From NCBI GenBank assembly GCA_023838465.1, contig JAIVEQ010000016.1:1-64000 (forward strand): DNA of 64,000 bases, given 5' to 3'. Below are positions 17,257-27,600 of the stretch, one piece after another; the first letter of the stretch is position 1; each line of letters starts with the position of its first letter. The notes beneath the pieces are model-generated. The model made no database searches and had not been told where the DNA came from. It worked only from the letters and a program-made list of their open reading frames with translations. The stretch comes from Candidatus Thiodiazotropha sp. (GTDB lineage Bacteria > Pseudomonadota > Gammaproteobacteria > Chromatiales > Chromatiaceae). A program made the position numbers and the translations under genes.

Positions 17257-17708
17257 TGCGATATAGTCGGCTCGAACATCGGTTTGTACAGCATATTCCC
17301 GATACGATCAGCCCCGGAGTTCTCTTTATTTCAATGGAGTACGGGACGGCCGTGCACAGTTGCTGTTGCGGGTGTGGGGAAGAAGTAGTGACACCCTTCA
17401 CGCCAACGGACTGGAAGATGACATTTGATGGCGAAACCGTATCCCTTCATCCATCTGTTGGAAATTGGTCGCTTGCATGCAGGTCGCACTATGTAATCAG
17501 GCAAGGCCGCGTCATCGAGGCAGGTCAGTGGACTGATGTACAGGTTATAGCTGAACATCGCCGAGATCGGGCTGCCAAGGCACGATACTACGGCATAGCC
17601 GCGCCCGACGACGGTCTTGCTAATCACGCAGATCAACCGCAAGTAGATAATATTCCAAGTGGATTCTGGCAGCGCCTATGGTATTGGGTGAAAGGTAGAT
17701 TGGTATAA
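17253..17708 (+). CDS. Cysteine-rich DUF6527-like protein of the ubiquitin-like operon
   Basis: The 151-aa protein has the conserved block SMEYGTAVHSCCCGCGEE (C37, C38, C39, C41) and a second pair in LACRSHY (C76, H79). Together these suggest a zinc site. The sequence fits the family annotated DUF6527, which I recall next to multiubiquitin and ThiF genes. It ends in a basic, aromatic tail (FWQRLWYWVKGRLV) that could touch membrane or nucleic acid. No JAB/MPN peptidase motif is present here or in the neighbours, so this protein may supply ligase or deconjugating activity; that is a guess. It starts within the end of the E1 gene. Confidence 0.7.
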   Translation: MMRYSRLEHRFVQHIPDTISPGVLFISMEYGTAVHSCCCGCGEEVVTPFTPTDWKMTFDGETVSLHPSVGNWSLACRSHYVIRQGRVIEAGQWTDVQVIAEHRRDRAAKARYYGIAAPDDGLANHADQPQVDNIPSGFWQRLWYWVKGRLV

Positions 17709-17819
17709 TAATGATACTCTATTGATAACTAACCATTATCTCTGGATTTAAGTGGAAAAAATAGAATCCCATGAACAGTTAAATATTAAAAATGTGGAAT
17801 AAGCACCCAAGTAAATATT

Positions 17820-19086
17820 ATGTCTGATCAATTCAGCTTCATTCACGCTGCAGATATTCACCTTGACAGTGCACTTCATGGCCTAGAACGCTATGAAGGC
17901 GCCCCTGTGGATGAAATCCGCAGTGCTACACGCCGGGCCTTCGACAACCTCATCGATCTGGCAATAGACGAGGAGGTGGCGTTCGTATCACTGGCCGGTG
18001 ACCTGTACGACGGCGATTGGAAGGACTACAACACAGGTCTGTACTTCGTTAATCGCATGAATCGCCTTCACGTGGGGGGTATTCGTGTCTTCATTGTTGC
18101 TGGCAACCATGATGCGGCAAGCCAGATCACCAAGCACCTACGGCTGCCGGATAACGTCACTCTCTTTTCCACCAAGCAACCCGAACAGGTCGTTCTCGAA
18201 GATCTTGGCGTTGCTATCTATGGGCAGGGCTTTCCGACTCGAGCGGTGATCGACGACATCACGCAGGCCTATCCGCAGGGGGATCCGCATCTATTCAATA
18301 TCGGGCTGCTACACACCTGCCTGGATGGCAAACCGGGTCATGAGCCCTATGCACCTTGCACGGTTGACGGTTTGCGATCCAAGGGGTACCAATACTGGGC
18401 TCTAGGACATGTCCACAAGCGCGAGGTGATCAGTGAAGACCCCTGGATAGTCTTTCCGGGGAACATCCAGGGCAGGCACGCCCGTGAGTTGGATCCCAAG
18501 GGCTGCACCTTGGTAACGGTGGAGGAGGGCGAGGTCGTGAATGTGGAACACCGGGACCTAGACGTCTTTCGATGGTCACGTTGTGAGCTTGATGTGTCGT
18601 CCAGTGAAACGGCTGATGATGTCTATGAGCAGGTGCCTGCAAAACGAATCCGATGCTGCAGAAGGCAGGCCCGTCGCGGTTCGCCTTCTCCTGCGAGGGG
18701 CCACTGCTGCTCATACAGCGCTGCGAGAAAACCAAGAACGCTGGCTGCAGGAATACCGCGCCTTGGCAACAGGGGTGGCTGGTGCCGGTGTCTGGATGGA
18801 AAAGGTTTCAATGAAAACGGCCGCTCTGACTTCATATGAGGGTGATCTGGAACGTGACGATGCCCTAAGTAGTCTGCTCCGCTCTATTCGCGATCTGGAA
18901 TTGGATAACGAATCGGCGGGCGCGCTTGCCGACGAGCTATCTGCGCTTCGGCAGAAGCTACCGGCCGAATTGCTTGGCGGTGAGGAACCGTTCGATCCGA
19001 CCAGCCCAGAGGTGCTCGCGGAGACTTTGGAAGAAATCAAAGGGCTTCTCGTCCACCGCCTGTTGTCCTCTGATAGCAAGGCCTGA
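17820..19086 (+). pseudogene. SbcD/YhaO-like Mre11 nuclease, interrupted by a frameshift
   Basis: The first part encodes a calcineurin-like phosphoesterase: HAADIHLDS (residues 9-17), AGDLYDGDW, AGNHDA and ALGHVHKRE, which are the metal ligands of Mre11-type nucleases. Near 18,640 homology leaves this frame (after DDVYEQV) and continues one base later in the +1 frame (LQNESDAAEGRPVAVRLLL). It then runs to the TGA at 19,084-19,086. Joined, the product would be about 422 aa, the usual YhaO length. The short A-run in tgcaaaacga is a likely spot for an inserted base. Without correction the protein stops at 18,839, keeps the nuclease core and loses the capping domain. Partner of the ATPase that follows. 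Confidence 0.75.
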
Positions 19087-19104
19087 TCTCAGGATGAGTT
19101 CACG

Positions 19105-22100
19105 ATGAAAGTATCTGAGCTAAATCTCGTTGCATTCGGCCCCTTTACTGAGAGGTTGTTGTCCTTTGGCAAGACGGGCCTGCATATCGTCTACGGGCCG
19201 AATGAGGCCGGCAAGAGCTCCGCGCTAAGGGCCTTGAAGTCCCTACTGTATGGTATCCCGGAACGTACCACGGACAATTTCGTTCACGCCAACGATCGGC
19301 TTCGGATTGCCGGTATTTTGCTTTCCGATGATGGTAACGAGCTGAGAATTGCGCGCAGAAAGGGGAGAAAGAATACACTCCTCGGGCCGGATGATGTGGT
19401 TCTCGACGATCAGGTTTTGGCACCGTTTCTTCAAGGTGTCACAGCAGAGCTCTTTGAGACGATTTTCGGGATCGACCACCAGGCATTGGTGGCGGGCGGC
19501 CAGGAGATCCTGGAACAGAAAGGCGAAGTAGGGCAGGCGCTGTTTTCAGCGGCGCTCGGTAGCCAGGCATTGCATGGCGTGTTGGCAGAGCTCGATACCC
19601 AGGCTGATGCCTTGTTCCGACCTAGAGGATCCACGCAAACTATAAATGCGGCAATCAAGAGGTATACAGAGCTCAGCAAAGAGGTTCGGGAACACTCGCT
19701 GTCTTCAAGGGAATGGGGTGAGCATCGGCGTGCGTTGGCCCGTACTGAGAAAGAGCTGGAAAAGATTCAAGGTGACTTGGCAACTCAAAGAGCTGATGTC
19801 AATCGTCTACAACGGATTCAGCGTGTTATACCGAAGTTAGTCCGACGCCGGGGCTTATTGCAGGATCTTGCCGAGTTAGGCGAAGTTGTCGTTTTGCCGG
19901 ATAACTTCGCGGAGCGTCGTCAAGCGGCTGTAAGCGCAATGGAATCGGCGCGGACCATAGTCGAGAAAGCGCTTCCGCGTTTGGAGGGGCTACGCAAACA
20001 GCTCGCTGGCCTGTCGATCAACGAAGCGCTATTGGAGCAGGCAGAGAATATCGAAGATCTGCACATGCGCTTGGGTAGCCACCGCAAGGCCATGCGGGAT
20101 CGCCCAAATCTTGATGCTGAGATGAGGCAACTGCGCACCGATGCGGAATCGCTGATCAAGGAGGTTCGTCCCAGTCTGGCGCTACAGGATGCAGAGCAAC
20201 TGCGAAGCGTGCTGGGACAACGGGCTGAGATTATCGAGCTGGGTGGTCAACATGGCGTGCTGAAAGCTCACATGGAGCAATCTGGATCTACGCTGCGTGA
20301 GACCGAGAAGCGACTTCAGGTAGTCAAGAAGGAACGTGATCAGGTTCCACAGCCGCGAAATACGGACGAGTTGCGGACCGCCATTGCGAGTGCGAGAAAG
20401 CTGGGAGATTTAGACAGTACGATCCAGGCTGCGCGAAGCGAGCTGGCAACTTTGCAGACAGATTGCACCAATGCCCTAGCTCGTCTCACTCACTGGAAAG
20501 GCGAGCTTGATGATGTTTTACGACTAGCGCTACCAGGCCGCGAAACCATTCAGCGATACGAAACGGATTTTGAGGATCTGCAAAATCGTATTCAACGATA
20601 TGAAGAGAAAAGGACCGAGTTCGAAAACTCACTTCAAGACGTGTCAATCCGACTCGATGAGGCGATACGCATTGGCGAGGTCCCGACCGAGGCATCCCTT
20701 GTCGAGACGCGGAAAAACCGTGACCAAATCTGGAGTTTGCTTCGCCAAAAGTGGGAAGAGGGTTTGGATGTCTCCGCTGAGGCAAGTCATTACGAGTCAG
20801 AGGGGCCGCTGCCGGAAGTATTCGAACACCGCCTGACCGATGCGGATGAAGTATCCGATCGATTACGTCGCGAGGCTGATCGGGTTCACGCGTTAGCCAG
20901 TCTGCAGGCGAATCAGGAGGGCACTCAGGAGCAGATCCGGCAGTTGGCTGACCGATTTGAGGCCACGGTTGAGGAAAGAAACCGGCTGATTGAGGAATGG
21001 CAGGCACTATGGGTTCCCTGCAATCTCGGTCCAGGCACACCCCGAGAGATGCGCGCCTGGTTGGACGTGTTTGAGAAGCTGCGCAATCAGGTGGAACAAC
21101 TGCGATCTTCCGAACAGAAGATTGATGAGCTTCAACAGCTACGAATCACGCATGTGCAACGCCTCAAGCAGCTCCAGACCGATCTTGAGGGTGGTAGCGT
21201 CGACTCGGGTGAACTAGAACCTATGTTCTTGTTCTGTGAGGCGCTGGCGGAAAGGTTGGACGAGGCCAGGCGGAAGCATGAAACACTCCATCGCGAGGTC
21301 CTAGAGCGTGAGGCCGATGTAGCAGCGTTGGCAGAAGAGCATCGACTGGCTTCCGAGGCCATGGATGCCTGGAGAGCGCAATGGAGCGCCATAATGCAGA
21401 GCATCGGTCAGCCTGATGAGATGCCGCCGTCAGGTATCCATGAGTTTATCGAGAGTGTCAGAATGCTATTTTCGAAGCTAGCTGACGCTGAGAAATTGCG
21501 TTTACGCATCCATGCCATTGATGAGGAGGCAGAAGCATTCCGTAACGAAGTGGTACCCATGGTCGGTGAAATAGCACCGGATCTCGCAGATCTGTCTGTG
21601 GACGATGCTGTTGGGCGCCTCAACACGTTGTTATCCGATAACCAAGCAAAGCGGACCAAGCGCCAGCAGCTAGAAGAGCAGATCGATCAAACGGCGCAGG
21701 ACCTGTCAGAGGCGAAAACCTCTGTTGAGGTAATGACCGAACGTCTTGACACGTTATGTGTGGAAGCGAAGTGTGAAAACCACGCCGACTTGGAAGAGGC
21801 AGAGCGTTGTTCGGCCGAACTCATACGACTGACTGACGCAATCGCATCGGCTGAGCGGGAAATCGAGGAGGCCGGCGGAGGTGTTGGCATAGCGGATCTT
21901 GAGGCGGAGGTGCAGGGTGTCGACCCCGACACATTGCCGGGACAGATCGAAGTGCTTACCGGCAATATCGATGACGAACTCGAACCGAGAAGGACAGAAC
22001 TGGCGCAGACGAAAGGCCGTGAGCAAAAGGAGTTGGAGCTTATGGATGGCAGCGACCGAGCTGCCCAGGTTGCCGAGCAAACCCATGCCGTGCTCGCTTC

Positions 22101-22599
22101 TATCCGAGCCGATGCCGAGCGGTATGTTCAGGTTAAACTGGCGAGTAGCATTTTACGTGACCAGATCGAACGTTATCGCCGGGAGAATCAAGGGCCTCTC
22201 ATTAAACGTGCCAGTGAGCACTTTTCGTCATTGACACTCAGTTCGTTCGACGGCTTGGTGACCGATTTCAACGACAAGGACGAGCCAGTCCTTGTCGGAT
22301 TACGAGGGGGTGGGGAAAAGGTATTCGTTGAAGGCATGAGCTCAGGAACACGGGACCAGCTTTATCTGGCATTACGTTTGGCGTCGCTTGAACGCTACAT
22401 GGATAGTGCTGAGAGCATGCCATTCATCGTGGACGATATTTTGGTTGATTTCGATGATGATAGGTCTGAAGCTGCCTTGCGGGAGATGTCTGATCTATCC
22501 AAGAAGGGACAGGTAATCTTATTCACACATCACGCGCGTGTCGTGGAACAGGCTCAGGCTATCTTATCTGCTGAGTTGACAACAATTCATAACTTATAA
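19105..22599 (+). CDS. YhaN/SbcC-like SMC-family ATPase
   Basis: The 1,164-aa protein has Walker A GPNEAGKSS (residues 31-39), a very long charged coiled-coil middle (about 170-1,010), then the ABC signature region (EGMSSGTRDQLYLALRLASL) and Walker B with MPFIVDDILVDFDDDR. This is the Rad50/SbcC architecture in the YhaN subfamily. Paired with an Mre11-like nuclease it would process DNA ends or hairpins. The stretch before the signature, FDGLVTDFNDKDEPVLVGLR, is typical of YhaN. It begins 18 bases after its partner and ends 10 bases before jetA, so it may be cotranscribed with the Wadjet genes. Confidence 0.85.
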   Translation: MKVSELNLVAFGPFTERLLSFGKTGLHIVYGPNEAGKSSALRALKSLLYGIPERTTDNFVHANDRLRIAGILLSDDGNELRIARRKGRKNTLLGPDDVVLDDQVLAPFLQGVTAELFETIFGIDHQALVAGGQEILEQKGEVGQALFSAALGSQALHGVLAELDTQADALFRPRGSTQTINAAIKRYTELSKEVREHSLSSREWGEHRRALARTEKELEKIQGDLATQRADVNRLQRIQRVIPKLVRRRGLLQDLAELGEVVVLPDNFAERRQAAVSAMESARTIVEKALPRLEGLRKQLAGLSINEALLEQAENIEDLHMRLGSHRKAMRDRPNLDAEMRQLRTDAESLIKEVRPSLALQDAEQLRSVLGQRAEIIELGGQHGVLKAHMEQSGSTLRETEKRLQVVKKERDQVPQPRNTDELRTAIASARKLGDLDSTIQAARSELATLQTDCTNALARLTHWKGELDDVLRLALPGRETIQRYETDFEDLQNRIQRYEEKRTEFENSLQDVSIRLDEAIRIGEVPTEASLVETRKNRDQIWSLLRQKWEEGLDVSAEASHYESEGPLPEVFEHRLTDADEVSDRLRREADRVHALASLQANQEGTQEQIRQLADRFEATVEERNRLIEEWQALWVPCNLGPGTPREMRAWLDVFEKLRNQVEQLRSSEQKIDELQQLRITHVQRLKQLQTDLEGGSVDSGELEPMFLFCEALAERLDEARRKHETLHREVLEREADVAALAEEHRLASEAMDAWRAQWSAIMQSIGQPDEMPPSGIHEFIESVRMLFSKLADAEKLRLRIHAIDEEAEAFRNEVVPMVGEIAPDLADLSVDDAVGRLNTLLSDNQAKRTKRQQLEEQIDQTAQDLSEAKTSVEVMTERLDTLCVEAKCENHADLEEAERCSAELIRLTDAIASAEREIEEAGGGVGIADLEAEVQGVDPDTLPGQIEVLTGNIDDELEPRRTELAQTKGREQKELELMDGSDRAAQVAEQTHAVLASIRADAERYVQVKLASSILRDQIERYRRENQGPLIKRASEHFSSLTLSSFDGLVTDFNDKDEPVLVGLRGGGEKVFVEGMSSGTRDQLYLALRLASLERYMDSAESMPFIVDDILVDFDDDRSEAALREMSDLSKKGQVILFTHHARVVEQAQAILSAELTTIHNL

Positions 22600-22609
22600 C
22601 GAATGGTCC

Positions 22610-24052
22610 ATGGAACAATTGTTTGAAAGATTGCCTGAACGACTGTTTTCCCCTCTATCCGGTGGAAATCGTCGTGTTTATGCCGCATTAATCTTGGATC
22701 TCTATCCGCTTTTCTTTGATCAAATACATGCTGATGTTTTTCCGTCTAAAGAGACGGTAAGACATGAGATCGAAGAGCGGCTGGCCACGATGTCCCTTGT
22801 CTGGCAAGTCGAAGATGAAGTGCCATTCTCTCAAGAGCGTGACGGCAACTATTCGTCGATAGCGTATCGACGGTTGCTTGATGCTGGTTGGTTCGAAGAG
22901 GAGAACGAAGGGTATCGGGTACGAGTCGCCGTTCCTCCGGCAGTCGGTACGTTGTGGGGCTCTCTCATGGAGATCACTCGACCTGATCAGGTGTTCTACG
23001 GCGGCATTGTCTTGTCGATCTACAACAACGTACAAAAGGCCATAGAGGATCCCGACGACCAGGTCCTGGCTCTGCGGCAGGCTGCACAAGAAGCGCGCCG
23101 GTTCTTGCAGCACCTCAATACGATGATCTATGGACTCAAGGGGCTGCTAGGGGAGATATCGGGTGTCAGTGATCACCGAGCCGTCCTGAGTCACTTCTTC
23201 GATGATTTTGTCGAACGCATCCTTGTACAAGACTACAAGCGGCTGAAAACCCGGAACAACCCGTTCCGGTATCGACAGCAGATTCTTTCGCTTATTCACG
23301 ATCTCGAATATGACGTAGACAAGAAGAAGCGTCTGGTGGACGCCTTTATGGCACAAGCTGGTTCAGACGATAGTGAGCGCGCTTGGCAGGCAATCAACAA
23401 CGACATCGACAAGTTACGCGGGGTGTTCGAGCAGGTAGACAGTCATCTGGCGCGTGTTGACCTATACCGAGCGAAGGTGGAGCGGAGAGTTGCCGACACA
23501 GTTCGATATCTGGACCGGAGTCAGCCTGGTATGGCTACTCACATCGCCGGGTTGCTCAAGCAACTGGGAGACGCGGTGGAAAGCAGTAGCGACGATTCGG
23601 AGCTTTTTGTCGTGATGCCGCTGATTGATGTGGCTCCTGTTGCGCCCCAGAGCCTGCGAGAGGCTCCCCGGAGCCGAATCCCACCCGATCCCAGACCGCT
23701 GAGGACATACGCGCTGGATCCAGCGGTCCAGGCACGACAGAAAGCGTTGCGGACTTATCTGGACCGACGACGTATCGATCCGAAGCGTCTTGCCAGTTAT
23801 CTCGAGAGGGAAATGGGGGCTCAAAACAGTATTCACGGCACGCAGTTGAGCATTAAAGGGGTTGAGGACTTTATTGCTTTCACGCATGTACGACACCTGG
23901 AATATCTCCCAGGAGCGCAGCGACTCACGCGCCACTACGTGATTGAAAGGAAGGATGGCTGGATAGACAACGAGTGGTTGAGGTGCCCCGATTTCGTGGT
24001 CCATCGGAGAGGAACACTTGGAAATGAGGGAGGGGCTACCAATGCTGCGTGA
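22610..24052 (+). CDS. jetA: Wadjet system subunit JetA
   Basis: JetA is the kleisin-like (MukF-type) subunit of the Wadjet SMC complex, which detects and helps cleave small closed circular DNA. The 480-aa protein is mostly helical: an N-terminal winged-helix region (LFERLPERLFSPLSGGNRR...), a long helical middle and a C-terminal region ending near VHRRGTLGNE. No catalytic motif is expected. The call rests mainly on order and size, A-B-C-D in a tight overlapping run, plus the family-like N-terminus. Confidence 0.88.
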   Translation: MEQLFERLPERLFSPLSGGNRRVYAALILDLYPLFFDQIHADVFPSKETVRHEIEERLATMSLVWQVEDEVPFSQERDGNYSSIAYRRLLDAGWFEEENEGYRVRVAVPPAVGTLWGSLMEITRPDQVFYGGIVLSIYNNVQKAIEDPDDQVLALRQAAQEARRFLQHLNTMIYGLKGLLGEISGVSDHRAVLSHFFDDFVERILVQDYKRLKTRNNPFRYRQQILSLIHDLEYDVDKKKRLVDAFMAQAGSDDSERAWQAINNDIDKLRGVFEQVDSHLARVDLYRAKVERRVADTVRYLDRSQPGMATHIAGLLKQLGDAVESSSDDSELFVVMPLIDVAPVAPQSLREAPRSRIPPDPRPLRTYALDPAVQARQKALRTYLDRRRIDPKRLASYLEREMGAQNSIHGTQLSIKGVEDFIAFTHVRHLEYLPGAQRLTRHYVIERKDGWIDNEWLRCPDFVVHRRGTLGNEGGATNAA

Positions 24053-24671
24053 CTTACGCCATGTGGTTGAGCGCTCTGGCGGGGTCGAGCCGGATGAATT
24101 TCGGGCGGCCGCGAGCGCATTGTTACAACGACAGTTCTTGATGCTGGAGCGGCCCCGTGACCGGGACGCCTATCGGATTGTTACCAACCACTACGACTAT
24201 TACGCCAACCTATTTGATGCATTGGGTTGGAGCCTGTATCGGGATGACACGTTCAGTCTCATCGGGCTGCTTCCATCGGAGGCGGAATCGTTCGCTCGTC
24301 TGCGCATGGTGGAAGGTTTGATGTTGCTTTGCTTGCGCCTCTTGTACGAGGAGGGGATGGAGAACTTCGAGGTTACGGATGGTTGTGTGTTCACTCAGTC
24401 AGAGACTCTGCTAAGCCGGTACGAAACCCTGCTGCATCGGAAACGCCCGCAACTCACCGAATTCCGGGATCTGCTGCGAACCTTGAAACGTTACAGCCTG
24501 ATCGAACTAGGAGACGAGTCGGAAGACGGTCTTCCGATGATCAGGATATTGCCGACGGTACGTTTGGTGACGGGGTCGAAGATACAGGAGCGTATTCAGT
24601 CATTTATTGTATCAAAGGGCGACGATGAGGACGTCGATGAACAGGAAGCCTCGGATGAGGCCGAGTCATGA
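24042..24671 (+). CDS. jetB: Wadjet system subunit JetB (DUF4194)
   Basis: JetB is the MukE/Kite-like subunit that bridges JetA and JetC. From the ATG at 24,042 it is 209 aa. This start is chosen because GGGAGGGG lies just upstream and the gene then overlaps the jetA stop closely. In-frame TTG and ATG at 24,018 and 24,024 are alternatives. The RHVVERSGGVEPDEFRAAASALLQRQF start and YYANLFDALGWSLYRDD centre fit the DUF4194 family. The C-terminal tail is very acidic. It overlaps jetC by ATGA. Confidence 0.88.
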   Translation: MLRDLRHVVERSGGVEPDEFRAAASALLQRQFLMLERPRDRDAYRIVTNHYDYYANLFDALGWSLYRDDTFSLIGLLPSEAESFARLRMVEGLMLLCLRLLYEEGMENFEVTDGCVFTQSETLLSRYETLLHRKRPQLTEFRDLLRTLKRYSLIELGDESEDGLPMIRILPTVRLVTGSKIQERIQSFIVSKGDDEDVDEQEASDEAES

Positions 24672-27600
24672 AGAGGCTCACGCGTCTGTTGCTGATTAAC
24701 TGGTACCGCCTGGATCAGATCAGTATTGAAATTAATGGCCACACGGCATTCATCGGTCCCAATGCTTCTGGCAAATCCTCTTTGCTTGATGCGATCCAGG
24801 CGGTCTTGGTTGGAGGTAGTAAGCAGTGGTGGAGCCCTAATGCCAGTGCAGGCGAGAAGAGCACTCGAAGCCTGCGGGACTATTGTCTTGGCGTGGTCAG
24901 GGATCCGGATAATCCAGACCTTTCACTGGAATTCCGTCCAAGAGATCAGGCGCTAACCTATCTGGTCTTGGTATTCGAAGAGGAAAACGGAGAGCCAATT
25001 AGTATAGGTGTGGCCATGCATGCCCGCCTGGAGGAGGCACAAGAAACCATTGATGGGCGCTTTATCGCACCCGGATTGGACCTGATCCTGTCAGATCTGG
25101 TCGACCGAACTGGTGGGGAGTTGGTGCCAAAACCTTGGAAACGGCTACGCGAAGAACTCAGAAGCCGAGCGGGCGAGAGGTTCAGAGCGCCTCCTCAAGT
25201 CGGGGAATACCAGAGAGAGGTCTGCGCGGTTCTCTCTGACGGGAAAAGGCACTTGGATCCCCCTCGCTTCCTACGGGCCTTCAAGAACGCCATCACTTTC
25301 TCGCCTATCCGCAATGTTTCTGACTTTGTCCGTGGGCACATCCTGGAAGAACGACCTATCCAAGTGCGCTCGTTGCAGGAAGCACTGCACCACTACCGCG
25401 ATATTCAGGCGCGCACAAAGGAGGCGAGGCAGAGAGAGGAGGCTCTTTCTGCCATTAATGCGCAGTATCAGAAGGCTGAGCAATCCGAGCGACTGGGAAT
25501 GGCATGGCGCTGGGTTGCCAAGGAAGCAGAATTCAGCGCATTTGATGCTGAGATAGAGCCGTTGAGAGAAATAATCGAAGGAACCGAACAGCAGATTGCC
25601 AAACTTGAAGAGCGTATTGATGTTCTGAAGGCAGAATGGGAGAAGGCAGACACCGCGCTTGAAGAAGCAAACAAGAAACTCGCGGCGACCGACGTAGAGC
25701 AACAGCGTCTTCGCATCAAGGCACAAAGAAGCTTTGCTGAGCAAAAAGTGACCAACATAGAGACAGACTTGGCTCAGGTTCGGAGCGGGCTTGGTCGCGT
25801 TCACCAGCTTTTGGATTATGCCGAGCACCTTCCGTCATCTGAACTCGTCTTAGGGCTGAGACAGATTCCTCCTCTCATTGAACAGGGTGAAGGTTTGCTT
25901 GTCTCTGAATGGCCAATGGCGCCAGCTGACCTGATGAGGCTTGTGTCTAAGGTCGGCCCCCTACTACAAGAAGCCTCCGCAGAGCTGTCTGAGCGATACG
26001 AGGCGCTAGTCCGCGAGGAGGGCGAGCTCAAGGAGAATAACGCAGCTATTCGAGAGCGAATTGCACGGCTGGAAGCTGGCGGAAGTGACCTGCAGCCTGG
26101 AACGCTCAAGCTCATCAAATTGCTAAATGACCATGGCATCGAGGCCGTGCCCGTATGTGACCGGGTCGATGTTGCTGATGAGGCGTGGCGAAACGCTCTG
26201 GAATCATTTCTCGGTGGTCATAGGGAGGCGCTTTTGGTCGATCCCTTACAGGTACGTGATGCGGTCAGCCTGTACCGGCGCGAGGGCAAGCGACTCGGTA
26301 TCCACGGTAGCCGCATAGTCAACACGACGAAAACGGAGCAGTGGTTGGAACGGCTTAGATCGGGAAGCCTCGCTGAGATGGCGGTAACTGAAGACCAGCA
26401 TGCTCAAGCCTATATCAACCTCCGAGCTGGCAACGTCATCAGGGTGGATTCGGAAGAAGAGCTCATGCAACACGATAGGGCCATTACGGTGGACGGGATG
26501 TTGGCTACCGGAGGGGCGGTTCTTCGGCTACGCCCGGAGGAGCCGATGCTTGGGCGGAAAGCCCGGGAAAAGACGTTGGAGTTGTTGAAGGCAAAATTTG
26601 CCGAACAAGGAAGTAAGCAGTACGACAAGCAGCAAGAAAAGGCATCGGTCAAGCGCCTCCGCGAAGAGTTGGTCATGCCCTTGGATGAGCATATCAAGAC
26701 GTTACCCGATCTGGAATCGTTGGTGCAGGTACGTCGGTATGAGTTGGACGAAGTTCAACGTCTTGATCGTGAAGAGCAGGGGCTGCTCGATGATAGTGCG
26801 TACCAAATGGCGGTAGACAACGTGGCAAAGTGCAGACAGCAGCGGGAGGTCATTGGCGGGGAACAGAGCAGTGCTAATACGACACGGACTAGCCTCACTC
26901 GCCAGTTGGATAGTGATAAAGGGAAACTTACCCAGGCAGAAACGGGATCCTCGCGCCTCGCCGAAGAGCGTAGTGCTATCCAGGCTATGGCTGCTTTCGA
27001 TGCCCAACTGGCGGCAGAGAAGCTTGATGAGCTTTCTTCACAGGAAATGTTTGCGGATGAGAGCGTCGAGAGTTTGCGGGCTTTGAACGATAAGGCTACC
27101 TCGCTCGCAGGCGCTAGCGAATCAAGGGTGAGGAATCAGCGGAGCAGTGCGCGCGAGGAGTTGGCTGAGTATTGGTCGGCATGGGGCACGGAGAACCGGC
27201 CGGTTAGTGGATCCTTCGACGATTACCTGCCTTTGGCCACTTGGGTCGTTAGTGAATTGAGACAGATTCAAGAGACGCAATTGAGTCAATACGTGAAAGA
27301 AGCGGAAAACGCCCTTCGTCAGGCAGAACACGCTTTTCGCGCAGATTTTGTTGGCAAATTGCAGGAGAACCTGCACTTGCTGGACGAGCAGCTGAAAGAG
27401 CTCAACAGAAACCTGAAAAATCGCCCATTCCACGGGCAGTATTACCGGTTTATCAAAACACCAGAAAGCGATGTGAAAGAAGTGCTCGATTGGGTGCTCG
27501 ACTGGAAACCCGAGCAGGGTGGGGATGTCGGTGGGCTTTTTGATGCTGCCGATGATCCGAATCATCCGCACAGTAAGGCAATAGCCCGTGTGCGCAATCT

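Noticed and set aside
17253..17708. JAB/MPN deubiquitinase as the third ubiquitin-pathway enzyme
   Set aside because: The JAMM motif (E, then HxHP and SxxD) is absent; the protein has a Cys cluster instead.
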